Positions 1 to 6,130 are shown, counted from the first letter of the stretch. The stretch: 11,653 bases of DNA from Bacillota bacterium (GCA_023403375.1 JAEYEN010000108.1:1-11653); one strand, 5' to 3'. Notes: a model not told the origin generated them from the letters alone. Translations and numbers: made by a program.

Positions 1-1
1 C

Positions 2-364
2 GATTTAAAAGAGAACGCAGACGAGCGCGGCAGTTTTACGGAACTTATAAAAACGGTAAGCGGCGGGCAAATGTCCGTAAACGTAAGTTTGCCGTCGGTT
101 ACAAAAGGCAACCACTATCATAACGGCAAGTGGGAAATGTTTATCGTGGTTTACGGAACCGCACTTATAAGAGAGCGTAAAATCGGCACGGACGAAGTTA
201 CCGAATATAAAGTAAGCGGCGATAAACTTCAAGCGGTGTATATGCTACCGGGATACACGCATAGCATAACTAATTTATCCGACACCGAAAAACTTATAAC
301 GCTTATGTGGGCGAACGAAAATTTCGATAAGGATTTTCCCGATACGTTCAGGGAAGAAGTATGA
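2..364 (+). CDS. capF: CapF/WbjC-type UDP-sugar reductase, C-terminal cupin part (partial)
   Basis: The reading frame is open from the left edge (first codon at nt 2) and ends in TGA, giving 120 residues. They match the C-terminal cupin of CapF/WbjC/FnlB: a DERGSFTELIKT start, GGQMSVNVSLPSVTKGNHYH, then VSGDKLQAVYMLPGYTHSI and LMWANENFD. The missing N-terminal two thirds would be the SDR-type NADPH-dependent reductase. In the known pathway CapF acts after CapE and reduces the 4-keto intermediate to UDP-2-acetamido-2,6-dideoxy-L-talose; the cupin binds metal through histidines like those in the NHYH stretch. An ATG at nt 71 lies inside the conserved cupin and is not the true start. The next gene, the CapG-type epimerase, begins 37 nt later and supplies the following step, which supports the assignment. 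Symbol by family resemblance. Confidence 0.85.
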   Translation, partial: DLKENADERGSFTELIKTVSGGQMSVNVSLPSVTKGNHYHNGKWEMFIVVYGTALIRERKIGTDEVTEYKVSGDKLQAVYMLPGYTHSITNLSDTEKLITLMWANENFDKDFPDTFREEV

Positions 365-401
365 TACAATAATAATAACGGAAATATCAACGGAGAAAAG
401 A

Positions 402-1580
402 ATGATTACTGATTTTAGCAACGTGAAATTTAAAAACGACGGCAGACTGAAACTTTTGATAATCGTAGGGACCCGCCCCGAGATAATAAGGTTATCCGAA
501 ACTATAAAGGCGTGCAGAAAATACTTTGACTGTATTCTGGCACATACGGGTCAGAATTACGATTATAATCTGAACGGCGTGTTCTTTAAAGACCTTTCTT
601 TAAGCGCGCCCGAAGTGGATTTCGGCGCAGTGGGCAGCGACCTTGGCGAAACGATAGGAAACATTATCGATTGCTCATATAAACTTATGAAAACCATTAT
701 GCCCGACGCATTGCTGATTTTAGGCGACACAAACAGTTGTCTTTCGGCGATAGCCGCTAAAAGGCTTCATATCCCCATATTCCATATGGAAGCGGGGAAC
801 CGTTGCAAAGACGAATGTCTGCCCGAAGAAACTAACAGGAGAATAGTAGACGTTATTTCCGATATAAACCTTTGTTACAGCGAACACGCAAGGCGCTATC
901 TGATAGAAAACGGCTTGCCAAAGGAACGCGTATTCGTTACGGGCAGCCCTATGGCGGAAGTTTTAAGCAAGTATCTTGATAAAATAAAGAATTCCGACGT
1001 TCTTGAAAGGCTGAAATTACAACCTAAAAAGTATATTCTTCTTTCGGCGCACAGAGAAGAGAACATAGACACCGAAAAGAATTTCGTTTCGCTTTTCAGC
1101 GCGATAAACGCTCTTGCGCGAAAATTCGATATGCCCGTTTTATATTCCTGCCATCCGAGAAGCAAAAAGCATCTTGAAGAAAGCGGTTTTAAGTTAGACG
1201 AAAGAGTCATTCTTCACGAGCCGTTAGGTTTTATAGATTACAACGCTTTGCAATATAACGCGTTCGTCGTGGTGTCCGATAGCGGCACGCTTCCCGAAGA
1301 ATCGGCGTTTTTCCATACGGCGAGTTTAGATTTTCCCGCGGTATGCATAAGGACTTCTACCGAACGCCCCGAAGCAGTGGACAAGGGTGTGTTTATTTTA
1401 GCAGGTATAGACGAAAAGGGGCTTGTAAACGCGGTCGATTTGGCGGTTATGCTTAACGCGGACAGAGCGTATCCTACGGCAGTACCCGACTATACCGAAG
1501 AAAACGCGTCCGTTAAAACGGTAAAAATCATACAGTCGTTTACGGGCGTTGTAAATAAAATGGTTTGGAGAAAGTTTTAA
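402..1580 (+). CDS. capG: UDP-N-acetylglucosamine 2-epimerase family protein, CapG/WbjD type
   Basis: A 392-residue cytoplasmic non-hydrolysing UDP-HexNAc 2-epimerase with the full set of family motifs: GTRPEIIR (23-30), HTGQNYD (48-54), LGDTNS (107-112), HMEAGNRC (128-135), PEETNRRIVD (141-150), SAHREEN (215-221), HPRS (251-254), DSGTLPEES (293-301) and RTSTERPEA (317-325). Length is normal for the family. The start ATG is preceded by GGAGA with about 5 nt spacing. Directly after capF, the likely reaction is C2 epimerisation of the UDP-L-talosamine derivative to UDP-N-acetyl-L-fucosamine, a sugar of capsule or O-antigen-like polymers. Sequence alone does not exclude the ordinary UDP-GlcNAc/UDP-ManNAc reaction (WecB/MnaA), but the neighbour favours CapG. 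It ends 6 nt before the next gene, so the genes are almost certainly cotranscribed. Confidence 0.9.
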   Translation: MITDFSNVKFKNDGRLKLLIIVGTRPEIIRLSETIKACRKYFDCILAHTGQNYDYNLNGVFFKDLSLSAPEVDFGAVGSDLGETIGNIIDCSYKLMKTIMPDALLILGDTNSCLSAIAAKRLHIPIFHMEAGNRCKDECLPEETNRRIVDVISDINLCYSEHARRYLIENGLPKERVFVTGSPMAEVLSKYLDKIKNSDVLERLKLQPKKYILLSAHREENIDTEKNFVSLFSAINALARKFDMPVLYSCHPRSKKHLEESGFKLDERVILHEPLGFIDYNALQYNAFVVVSDSGTLPEESAFFHTASLDFPAVCIRTSTERPEAVDKGVFILAGIDEKGLVNAVDLAVMLNADRAYPTAVPDYTEENASVKTVKIIQSFTGVVNKMVWRKF

Positions 1581-1586
1581 TAGTTT

Positions 1587-2744
1587 ATGAGCGATACGAA
1601 AAATAAGACGGAGTTTTTAAGAATTTTAAAATTTACTTTCTTTTCCATAAGCGCAGGGTTAATACAGATAGGCTCTTTTACGCTTATGAACGAAGTCCTG
1701 CACTGGGATTATTGGGTTGGTTACATAATATCGTTGGTTTTATCGGTTTTATGGAACTTTACGTTTAACCGAAAATTCACTTTTCATTCGGCGGCAAACG
1801 TGCCCGTGGCGATGATAAAGGTTTTGTGTTATTATGCGGTTTTTGCACCGCTGTCAACGCTGCTTGAAAACTATCTTACAACGACCGCGGGGTGGAACGA
1901 ATATCTCGTTACCTTTATGAATATGGTAATAAATTTCGTTACCGAATTTTTGTATCAGAAATTCTTTGTTTTCAGGAACACTATCGACAGTACCGTCAAT
2001 TCGTCCGTAACCGTTTACGTGTGCGACGATTTTTGCGATAAAGACGGCAACATAAAAGAAGAGAGCAAAACGCTGTTAAACCGTGCGGAAAGCGGTTGGG
2101 CGAACAAAATACAGGAGTATTCGGAAGAAAAAGACAAGTTGCTTTCCGCTACCGCTTATATGTTGTTAGAAAAAGCGGTTAAAGAAAAATATAAAAGAGA
2201 AATTAAAGAAAAAGATTTGACTTTATCTGAAAGCGGAAAGCCGTACGTTAAAAGAGATTTAATTATCGAAGATACTAAAAACGGCGACGCAGACGGCGAA
2301 AATATCGATAATAAAAATATTAAAAATACAGATAACGTATCTTCCGATATTTATTTTAATATATCGCACTGCAAAAGCGCGGCGGCTTGCGCGGTTTATA
2401 ATAAAGAAGTCGGTATAGACGTTCAGGAAATCCGAGAAATAAAGGAAAGCACCAGACAAGTTTTAACGGAAAAAGAAAAGGCGTTAGCCGAAAAAAATTC
2501 GCAGTTGTTTTTTAAGTTCTGGGCGGCAAAAGAAAGTTTTGTAAAACAAAACGGTAAAGGTATCAGCGCGTTAGGGGAAGCACCCGACTTTTCGGGGTTC
2601 ACTAAAACAAAATTTAAGGTCGGCGGATTAAACTTTTTCTGTAAAAAAATAAAAGATTATTATATGTGCATATGTTCCTGCGGCGAAACTTTTGCGGTTA
2701 CCGTACATAAAGTAAAATTTAAGGATTTGGCAAACGAAAAATAG
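1587..2744 (+). CDS. GtrA-like membrane domain fused to Sfp-type 4'-phosphopantetheinyl transferase
   Basis: A 385-residue protein with two unrelated parts in one uninterrupted frame. Residues 1-130 are GtrA-like, with about four membrane helices (roughly 14-34, 45-60, 75-95, 107-128), the family motif WNFTFNRKFTF (56-66) and a closing FLYQKFFVF (121-129). GtrA proteins are linked to moving lipid-linked sugars across the membrane. Residues 141-385 read as an Sfp-type phosphopantetheinyl transferase: VTVYVCDDF start, SGKPYV (216-221), FNISH (257-261), GIDVQEI (276-282) and FKFWAAKESFVKQNGKG (309-325). This enzyme type moves phosphopantetheine from CoA to carrier proteins. D278, E316 and K320 of the catalytic motifs are present; Q280 stands where many homologues have Glu. 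An Asn/Asp-rich stretch (about 231-254) precedes FNISH. No good internal start or Shine-Dalgarno lies at the junction. The start is 6 nt after capG, with GGAG 16 nt upstream, so translation may be coupled. Confidence 0.85.
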   Translation: MSDTKNKTEFLRILKFTFFSISAGLIQIGSFTLMNEVLHWDYWVGYIISLVLSVLWNFTFNRKFTFHSAANVPVAMIKVLCYYAVFAPLSTLLENYLTTTAGWNEYLVTFMNMVINFVTEFLYQKFFVFRNTIDSTVNSSVTVYVCDDFCDKDGNIKEESKTLLNRAESGWANKIQEYSEEKDKLLSATAYMLLEKAVKEKYKREIKEKDLTLSESGKPYVKRDLIIEDTKNGDADGENIDNKNIKNTDNVSSDIYFNISHCKSAAACAVYNKEVGIDVQEIREIKESTRQVLTEKEKALAEKNSQLFFKFWAAKESFVKQNGKGISALGEAPDFSGFTKTKFKVGGLNFFCKKIKDYYMCICSCGETFAVTVHKVKFKDLANEK

Positions 2745-2841
2745 CGGCAACGCGCAGCAGAAAACGGCAAAAATCAGTAAAAAACAGTAAATAACAATAA
2801 GCCGAGCAGAATAAAAGCAATACTTTTCAAGGGATAATTTT

Positions 2842-3324
2842 ATGGACAAAACTAACGTGATGAGAATTTTAGACGCACATAAAATAAGTTACGAGCCGCT
2901 TTCTTTTATATCGGAAGAAGCGCTTTCCGGGTCTCAGATGGCGGACGCGCTCGGCGTTCCGCACGATAAAACCTATAAAACGCTGGTAACGGCAGGCACG
3001 TCGCGGAAAAATTACGTGTTTATGATACCCGTAGACGAAGAACTCGATTTAAGGAAATGCGCAAAAGCGGTGGGCGAAAAAAAGATTGAAATGATTCATT
3101 CAAAAGACCTTTTGCCGCTGACGGGTTATATTCACGGCGGGTGTTCTCCGATAGGTATGAAAAAGCCATTCAAAACCACCATAGATAAAAGCGCGGAAGA
3201 ACTTGGCGAAATAGTTTTCAGTGCGGGAAAGGTCGGGTTTATGGTTAAAGTTTCGGTAGAAGGGCTTAAAAAATTAGTCAATCTGTCTTTTGCCGCTCTC
3301 ACCGTCGATAACGACAAAAAATAG
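2842..3324 (+). CDS. ybaK: Cys-tRNA(Pro)/Cys-tRNA(Cys) deacylase, YbaK/EbsC family
   Basis: A 160-residue protein matching the full length of YbaK/EbsC. Visible features are K46 in TYKTLVT, the position of the essential lysine in YbaK, the FMIPVDEELDLRKCAKAVG stretch, and the signature GYIHGGCSPIGMKK (about 94-107). The family hydrolyses cysteine mischarged onto tRNA(Pro) by prolyl-tRNA synthetase, a cytosolic trans-editing role. The ATG has AAGGG about 8 nt upstream (2829-2833). It lies 97 nt after the polysaccharide genes, with no terminator visible between them, so read-through is possible. That gap contains only A-rich sequence with repeats of CAGTAAA. The following metallopeptidase gene starts 43 nt after the stop. 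Confidence 0.92.
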   Translation: MDKTNVMRILDAHKISYEPLSFISEEALSGSQMADALGVPHDKTYKTLVTAGTSRKNYVFMIPVDEELDLRKCAKAVGEKKIEMIHSKDLLPLTGYIHGGCSPIGMKKPFKTTIDKSAEELGEIVFSAGKVGFMVKVSVEGLKKLVNLSFAALTVDNDKK

Positions 3325-3367
3325 TAAGCAAATAACGACTATAACAATTAAATCTATCAAATCAAAA

Positions 3368-4099
3368 ATGCAAAAAGAAGTAGAAGCAGGTGGCAGAAAG
3401 ATAGTGTACGAATTTACGGTAAAGCCCGTAAAAAACATAAACGTACGAGTTTCTAAAAACGGAGAAGTTAAAGTTTCCGCGTCTTCGCGCACGCCCGTTT
3501 ATAAAGTAGAAAAATTTATAATAGAAAATTCGGAATTTATTTTCCGCGCGATAGATAGGTTTGCGGCGAAAGAACGAAAACCCGAGTTCAGATGCGTTGA
3601 CGGGCAAACGATTACCGTTTTCGGCGAAAATTATAAAATTAACGTTATAAACAGTTTTAACGCGCATAAAAAACCGAAAGACCGTGCGGAAACCGTGGGT
3701 AGAGAAATAAATCTATACGTTTCGGACCCGCTTGACGTCGAAAAAAACAAGCAGATTCTGATTAAAGCGGTAAATGAAATAACGGAAAGGGAAATTTTAT
3801 CCTTTTGTAAAAAAGTCTATCCGTTATATTCTGAATACTGCGCGGGTTACCCTGTGATAAAATTCAGAAAAATGACTTCGCGCTGGGGAAGTTGCAACTT
3901 TGTTAAAGGCATATTGACCTTTAATTACGCCTTGGCAGGCGCGCCGAGAGAATGTGCGGAATACGTTGTGTACCACGAGTTTACGCATTTTCTGGCGCAC
4001 GACCATTCTAAAAGGTTTTATGCCACTCTTTCCCGCGTTCTGCCCGATTATAAAGAAAGACGACGCATGCTGAAAAACGTTCCCGTGGAATTTTTATAA
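3368..4099 (+). CDS. YgjP-type zinc metallopeptidase (SprT/DUF45-like)
   Basis: A 243-residue protein with the layout of the YgjP/DUF45 metallopeptidase family: a beta-rich N-terminal half (INVRVSKNGEVKVSAS), a signature MTSRWGSC (169-176), and the gluzincin-like active site HEFTH (203-207) followed by H213 in HDHSKRFY. H203, H207 and H213 are the likely zinc ligands and E204 the general base. There is no signal peptide or membrane helix, so it is probably cytoplasmic. Its substrate is unknown; family members are often found near restriction systems or alone. The frame could be extended to a TTG at 3290, but that overlaps ybaK and adds a low-complexity Thr/Lys stretch, so the ATG at 3368 is preferred. 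Neither start has a clear ribosome binding site. The gene ends at the bidirectional terminator. Confidence 0.88.
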   Translation: MQKEVEAGGRKIVYEFTVKPVKNINVRVSKNGEVKVSASSRTPVYKVEKFIIENSEFIFRAIDRFAAKERKPEFRCVDGQTITVFGENYKINVINSFNAHKKPKDRAETVGREINLYVSDPLDVEKNKQILIKAVNEITEREILSFCKKVYPLYSEYCAGYPVIKFRKMTSRWGSCNFVKGILTFNYALAGAPRECAEYVVYHEFTHFLAHDHSKRFYATLSRVLPDYKERRRMLKNVPVEFL

Positions 4100-4126
4100 A
4101 AATTTTTTAGTCTTATATGATACCGC

Positions 4127-4167
4127 AAAAAACGACTTAAAGCGTTATTGCAATAAGTCGTTTTTTT
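4127..4167. terminator. Bidirectional intrinsic terminator between convergent genes
   Basis: A perfect 13-bp inverted repeat (4127-4139 with 4154-4166, core CGACTTA/TAAGTCG) surrounds a 14-nt loop. It is flanked by six A on the left and seven T on the right, so it gives a hairpin plus U-tract on either strand. It lies between the metallopeptidase gene (plus) and the glycosylase gene (minus), which converge here, and can serve both. Confidence 0.88.
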
Positions 4168-4235
4168 ATATTCGTTTTTTATATAATTTTCCGTTTATAT
4201 TCTATAAAAAATTTAAAATCAACCGTCCGACGAAG

Positions 4236-4715
4236 TTAAGGGCGGTTTATAACTTGCCATTCGGAAATCAGTTTTTCTAATGAGAAAGCGGCGTTTGCGG
4301 GACTTGTGGACGGCAGGCACACGCATTTTATGCCCGTAGTTTTTTCGGAGTAAGTTTTGTAATATTTTTCCGCCGTTTTGCCGTTTACGAATATTTTAGT
4401 AACCTTAGAATGATTTGTAATTTGCGTAAGGTCGGCAGGGACAACGTTTTTAACGGAAGCGTCCGAACTCTTGTTTATATCGCAACTTTGTATAACGTCG
4501 TAAAGGGCGACGTTATGTTTCAATAAAAACCGCTTTTTTTCTTCGGTGGAGAGCGGAAGCGCGTCGTTAAACACTGCGGCAAGCACTTTCCAGAAACGGT
4601 TTTGCGGGTGCGCATAGAAAAATTCCGCTTCTCTCGATTTAACCGACGGAAAACTGCCCAATATCAGTACTTTGCTGTTTTTATCGAATACGGGTTTTAT
4701 GGGATGAACAATCAT
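4236..4715 (-). CDS. DNA-deoxyinosine (hypoxanthine-DNA) glycosylase, UDG superfamily
   Basis: Read on the minus strand as 159 residues. The N-terminal VLILGSFPSVKSRE (16-29) followed by HPQNRFW (36-42), the middle FVNGKTA (109-115) and the C-terminal LPSTSPANA (134-142) are the hallmarks of the small family of hypoxanthine-DNA glycosylases in the uracil-DNA glycosylase superfamily. Members remove deaminated adenine (hypoxanthine) from DNA, starting base excision repair. Length fits the family. The reading frame extends upstream to a TTG at 4751, but family proteins start close to the HPIxPVF stretch, so the ATG at 4715-4713 was chosen. No strong ribosome binding site precedes either start. 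It is a lone minus-strand gene between plus-strand operons and shares the terminator downstream. Substrate specificity is family inference. Confidence 0.87.
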   Translation of the reverse strand: MIVHPIKPVFDKNSKVLILGSFPSVKSREAEFFYAHPQNRFWKVLAAVFNDALPLSTEEKKRFLLKHNVALYDVIQSCDINKSSDASVKNVVPADLTQITNHSKVTKIFVNGKTAEKYYKTYSEKTTGIKCVCLPSTSPANAAFSLEKLISEWQVINRP

Positions 4716-4906
4716 ATATAAAAGTTTAATGTATTTTACCCGATTTTGCAAGTATTAAATCGCAAAGTAAAAAAGTAAACGGAAGAGCGGTTAAATTAAA
4801 ACTGTAAAATTTCGGGATATAAAGCGCAAAAAGGTATAAAAATGGTATAAACAGAAGGCGGTTTTGGTACCTGTAAAGACGTAAAGATTTATAAAGGCGG
4901 AGTACG

Positions 4907-4926
4907 AGCGTATTTAAGCGTATTTA
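4907..4926. repeat. 10-bp tandem duplication
   Basis: AGCGTATTTA occurs twice head to tail (4907-4916 and 4917-4926). There are only two copies and no known function; it may simply reflect drift in non-coding DNA. Confidence 0.6.
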
Positions 4927-4950
4927 TAAGATTAAATTATCTGACCGTTG

Positions 4951-4980
4951 TTGACAACGTGCCGCCGAAAGCATTATAAT
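4951..4980 (+). promoter_or_regulatory. Consensus-like sigma-A promoter before recombinase remnant
   Basis: TTGACA (4951-4956) and TATAAT (4975-4980) are both perfect matches to the consensus boxes, with an 18-nt spacer. AAGGAG, a strong Shine-Dalgarno, follows at 4993-4998. The transcript would run directly into the recombinase fragment. The arrangement may be the surviving expression signal of a lost gene start, or it may be fortuitous. Confidence 0.45.
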
Positions 4981-4989
4981 TAAAAAAAT

Positions 4990-5360
4990 TATAAGGAGTA
5001 TATAGACCGTGCTATGATGGGTATTAACGACAATCGTCCCGACTTCCGTCAGATAATTGAAGATAGCAAAAAACACGATTTCAGTATAGTACTCGTTTAC
5101 AAATTCGACAGGTTTTCGCTAATAAATATAAAACCACGAAACACAAAAAAACGCTTAAAGACAACGGCGTTAAAGTAGTTTCCGCAACCTAATATATTCC
5201 CGACGGCCCCGAGGGGCTTTTCGTTTGCCTTTGGTAAGATAACCTGACACACTCCTTTCTATCGCCCGTGAACCTTTCGCGGCATAAAACCGTCTGCAAC
5301 TGCTACGGATAAATAGATACGAACTTTATCCTACGAACCCCCGAAAAGACTGAAACGACG
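4990..5360 (+). pseudogene. Decayed serine site-specific recombinase (resolvase/invertase family)
   Basis: The frame starting at 4990 reads KEYIDRAM then MGINDNRPDFRQIIEDSKKH and FSIVLVYKFDRFS, which matches the middle of the catalytic domain of large serine recombinases (typically EYIDRA, then VLVYKLDRFSRNKYD). After FDRFS the match moves to another frame: NKYKTTKHKKTLKDNGVKVVSAT, a stop, YIPDGPEG, matching the family's NGVKVVSATENIPDGPEG. Further down, in the same second frame and after more stops, IDTNF and PEKTE resemble the later recombinase-domain stretch GYKIDxN...DPEKA. The N-terminal part with the catalytic serine is missing, so there is at least one frameshift, several stops, and truncation at both ends. 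The protein cannot be functional. It marks a lost mobile element next to the tRNA gene. The longest remaining open stretch from an ATG (5014-5178) could encode 54 residues. Confidence 0.8.
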
Positions 5361-5452
5361 GCACGACGACAACCGAAAAACGCAGATAAAACCTGAATTT
5401 TTGAAAAAGAAAAACCCAAACCAAACATTTTTGTATTCGATTTAGGTTTCAC
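5361..5452. other. Non-coding sequence between recombinase remnant and palindromic element
   Basis: A stretch rich in A and C with no supportable gene. It may be further decayed recombinase sequence, but I see no convincing protein match. Confidence 0.4.
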
Positions 5453-5469
5453 TTGGCAAAGAGGAGAGG
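5453..5469 (+). repeat. Partial direct copy of the tRNA-Ser 3' end
   Basis: TTGGCAAAGAGGAGAGG at 5453-5469 matches TTGGCGGAGAGGAGAGG at 5638-5654 at 15 of 17 positions. The second copy is the plus-strand view of the tRNA-Ser 3' terminus, including CCA. Such copies often mark attachment sites of integrated elements, but the match is short and purine-rich. Confidence 0.4.
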
Positions 5470-5561
5470 TGTTCCGCCCCTTGAAAAGGGGAAGGCAAAC
5501 GGAGTTTGCGAGGGGATAGTCGTCCCCGACCAGGGAGCGAACCTCTCAATCGGAACGATTG
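5463..5561. repeat. Palindrome-rich multi-hairpin intergenic element
   Basis: Four perfect hairpins stand in a row: CCCCTT-GAA-AAGGGG (5477-5491), GCAAAC-GGA-GTTTGC (5495-5509), GGGGA-TAGTCG-TCCCC (5512-5527) and CAATCG-GAA-CGATTG (5547-5561). GAGAGGT (5465-5470 plus flanking base) and ACCTCTC (5541-5547) could pair to enclose the first three. The region is clearly richer in G and C than the surroundings. The CCCCTT-AAGGGG hairpin, then a variable hairpin, then a GGGG arm resembles the dispersed palindromic repeats common in gut Firmicutes genomes. Open frames crossing it on both strands are not genes. Confidence 0.7.
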
Positions 5562-5595
5562 ACCCGAGTAACCCCTTGCCGCATTTTGCGACAAG

Positions 5596-5633
5596 AAAAA
5601 AACAAGCGCAAATAAAATTGCACTTGTTTTTTT
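5596..5633 (-). terminator. Intrinsic terminator of tRNA-Ser
   Basis: An inverted repeat of about 16 bp: AAAAAAACAAGCGCAA (5596-5611) with TTGCACTTGTTTTTTT (5618-5633). The single mismatch becomes a G-U pair in the minus-strand RNA and a C-A mismatch in the plus-strand RNA, which favours use from the minus strand. It starts 6 nt downstream of the tRNA CCA end and finishes in a U-tract. Confidence 0.82.
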
Positions 5634-5638
5634 ACCAT

Positions 5639-5726
5639 TGGCGGAGAGGAGAGGATTCGAACCTCCGATAGCTTTCACTATACTCGCTTTCCAAGCGGGC
5701 ACATTAGACCTCTCTGACACCTCTCC
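5639..5726 (-). tRNA. tRNA-Ser (anticodon GGA)
   Basis: On the minus strand the gene begins GGAGAGG and ends CCTCTCC, G, CCA, so the 7-bp acceptor stem is perfect, the discriminator is G as usual for serine, and CCA is encoded (5641-5639). The anticodon loop is CTTGGAAAG with GGA as anticodon, reading UCC and UCU codons. A long variable arm (ATAG...CTAT) and the T-arm GGAGG-TTCGAAT-CCTCT confirm the class II serine type. The anticodon stem CCCGC/GCGAG contains one C-A mismatch at its second pair, a small oddity that could be natural or a sequence error. It is a single tRNA gene with its own promoter and terminator. Confidence 0.95.
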
Positions 5727-5746
5727 GTGTTTTAAGTCCGTGATAT

Positions 5747-5775
5747 ATTCTAATATATTTTTTAATTTTTTGCAA
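5747..5775 (-). promoter_or_regulatory. Promoter of tRNA-Ser
   Basis: On the minus strand TTGCAA (5775-5770) and TAGAAT (5752-5747) are separated by 17 nt. The -10 box matches five of six consensus bases and ends 20 nt before the tRNA 5' end. Confidence 0.6.
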
Positions 5776-5824
5776 CGAAAAGTTTACTGAAAAACAAAAA
5801 AAATAAAAAAATTTGTTAAAATAA

Positions 5825-5853
5825 TTGTATATTGTCTTTTTTGGTAGTATAAT
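5825..5853 (+). promoter_or_regulatory. Promoter of the small membrane protein gene
   Basis: A perfect TATAAT (5848-5853) stands 33 nt before the start codon, with a weak -35 TTGTAT (5825-5830) at 17-nt spacing. The sequence around it is very AT-rich. It diverges from the tRNA-Ser promoter. Confidence 0.55.
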
Positions 5854-5886
5854 AAAACTACAAATTAAATTTAGGAGTGTGTTATT

Positions 5887-6105
5887 ATGGCATCTAACAA
5901 AGATTATTTCGGTTTAGATTGGATTGTAAGCCTTATTTTAGCGATAATACCCTTTACCGCGTGGCTTTGCGGTGTTGTTACGCGTTTTCAGGAAGGCAAA
6001 ATTATTGCCGGCGTAATACGTATTTTCGGCGGATGGTTGATTTGGGTTCTCGACCTTATTTCTATGATTCTGAATCATCACATTTTCCGCTTGCTTGATT
6101 GTTAA
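5887..6105 (+). CDS. Small TM2-like membrane protein
   Basis: A 72-residue protein with two hydrophobic segments (about 11-33, WIVSLILAIIPFTAWLCGVV, and 41-62, AGVIRIFGGWLIWVLDLISM). The order of landmarks, an opening DWIVSLILA, then a central GKIIAG, then GG...IWVLDLISMIL, recalls the TM2 domain. The characteristic G-x-HRFY turn of TM2 is absent, with CGVVTRFQEGK instead. This is therefore a divergent relative or an unrelated two-helix protein; its function is unknown. Expression looks real: AGGAG at 5873-5877 lies 9 nt before the ATG, a TATAAT promoter precedes it and a terminator follows, so it is a single-gene unit. Confidence 0.75.
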   Translation: MASNKDYFGLDWIVSLILAIIPFTAWLCGVVTRFQEGKIIAGVIRIFGGWLIWVLDLISMILNHHIFRLLDC

Positions 6106-6130
6106 TTACATAAAGTTAAAGAAAATTAAA

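Larger units (their letters stand above)
4716..4989. other. Gene-free intergenic stretch upstream of recombinase remnant
   Basis: No coding sequence can be supported here. It contains A-rich sequence, two copies of GGTATAAA near 4830-4850, a 10-bp tandem duplication at 4907-4926, and a promoter-like sequence at 4951-4980. The minus-strand glycosylase gene must be transcribed from here; TTGCAA and TAAACT with 17-nt spacing on the minus strand (about 4724-4752) is a weak possibility. Confidence 0.5.

Noticed and set aside
3290..3367. Longer metallopeptidase start at TTG 3290
   Set aside because: Overlaps ybaK, lacks a ribosome binding site, and adds a low-complexity segment not expected in the family.
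4716..4751. Longer glycosylase start at TTG 4751
   Set aside because: Family proteins start near HPIxPVF; the extension has no ribosome binding site.
5453..5590. Second, degenerate tRNA gene in the palindromic element
   Set aside because: Although it shares short tRNA-like strings, no cloverleaf with acceptor, anticodon and T arms can be folded in either orientation.
5442..5720. 92-residue minus-strand open frame and an overlapping 72-residue plus-strand frame (5453-5671)
   Set aside because: Both run through the tRNA-Ser gene, its terminator and the palindromic element; their sequences are translations of structured RNA/DNA, not proteins.
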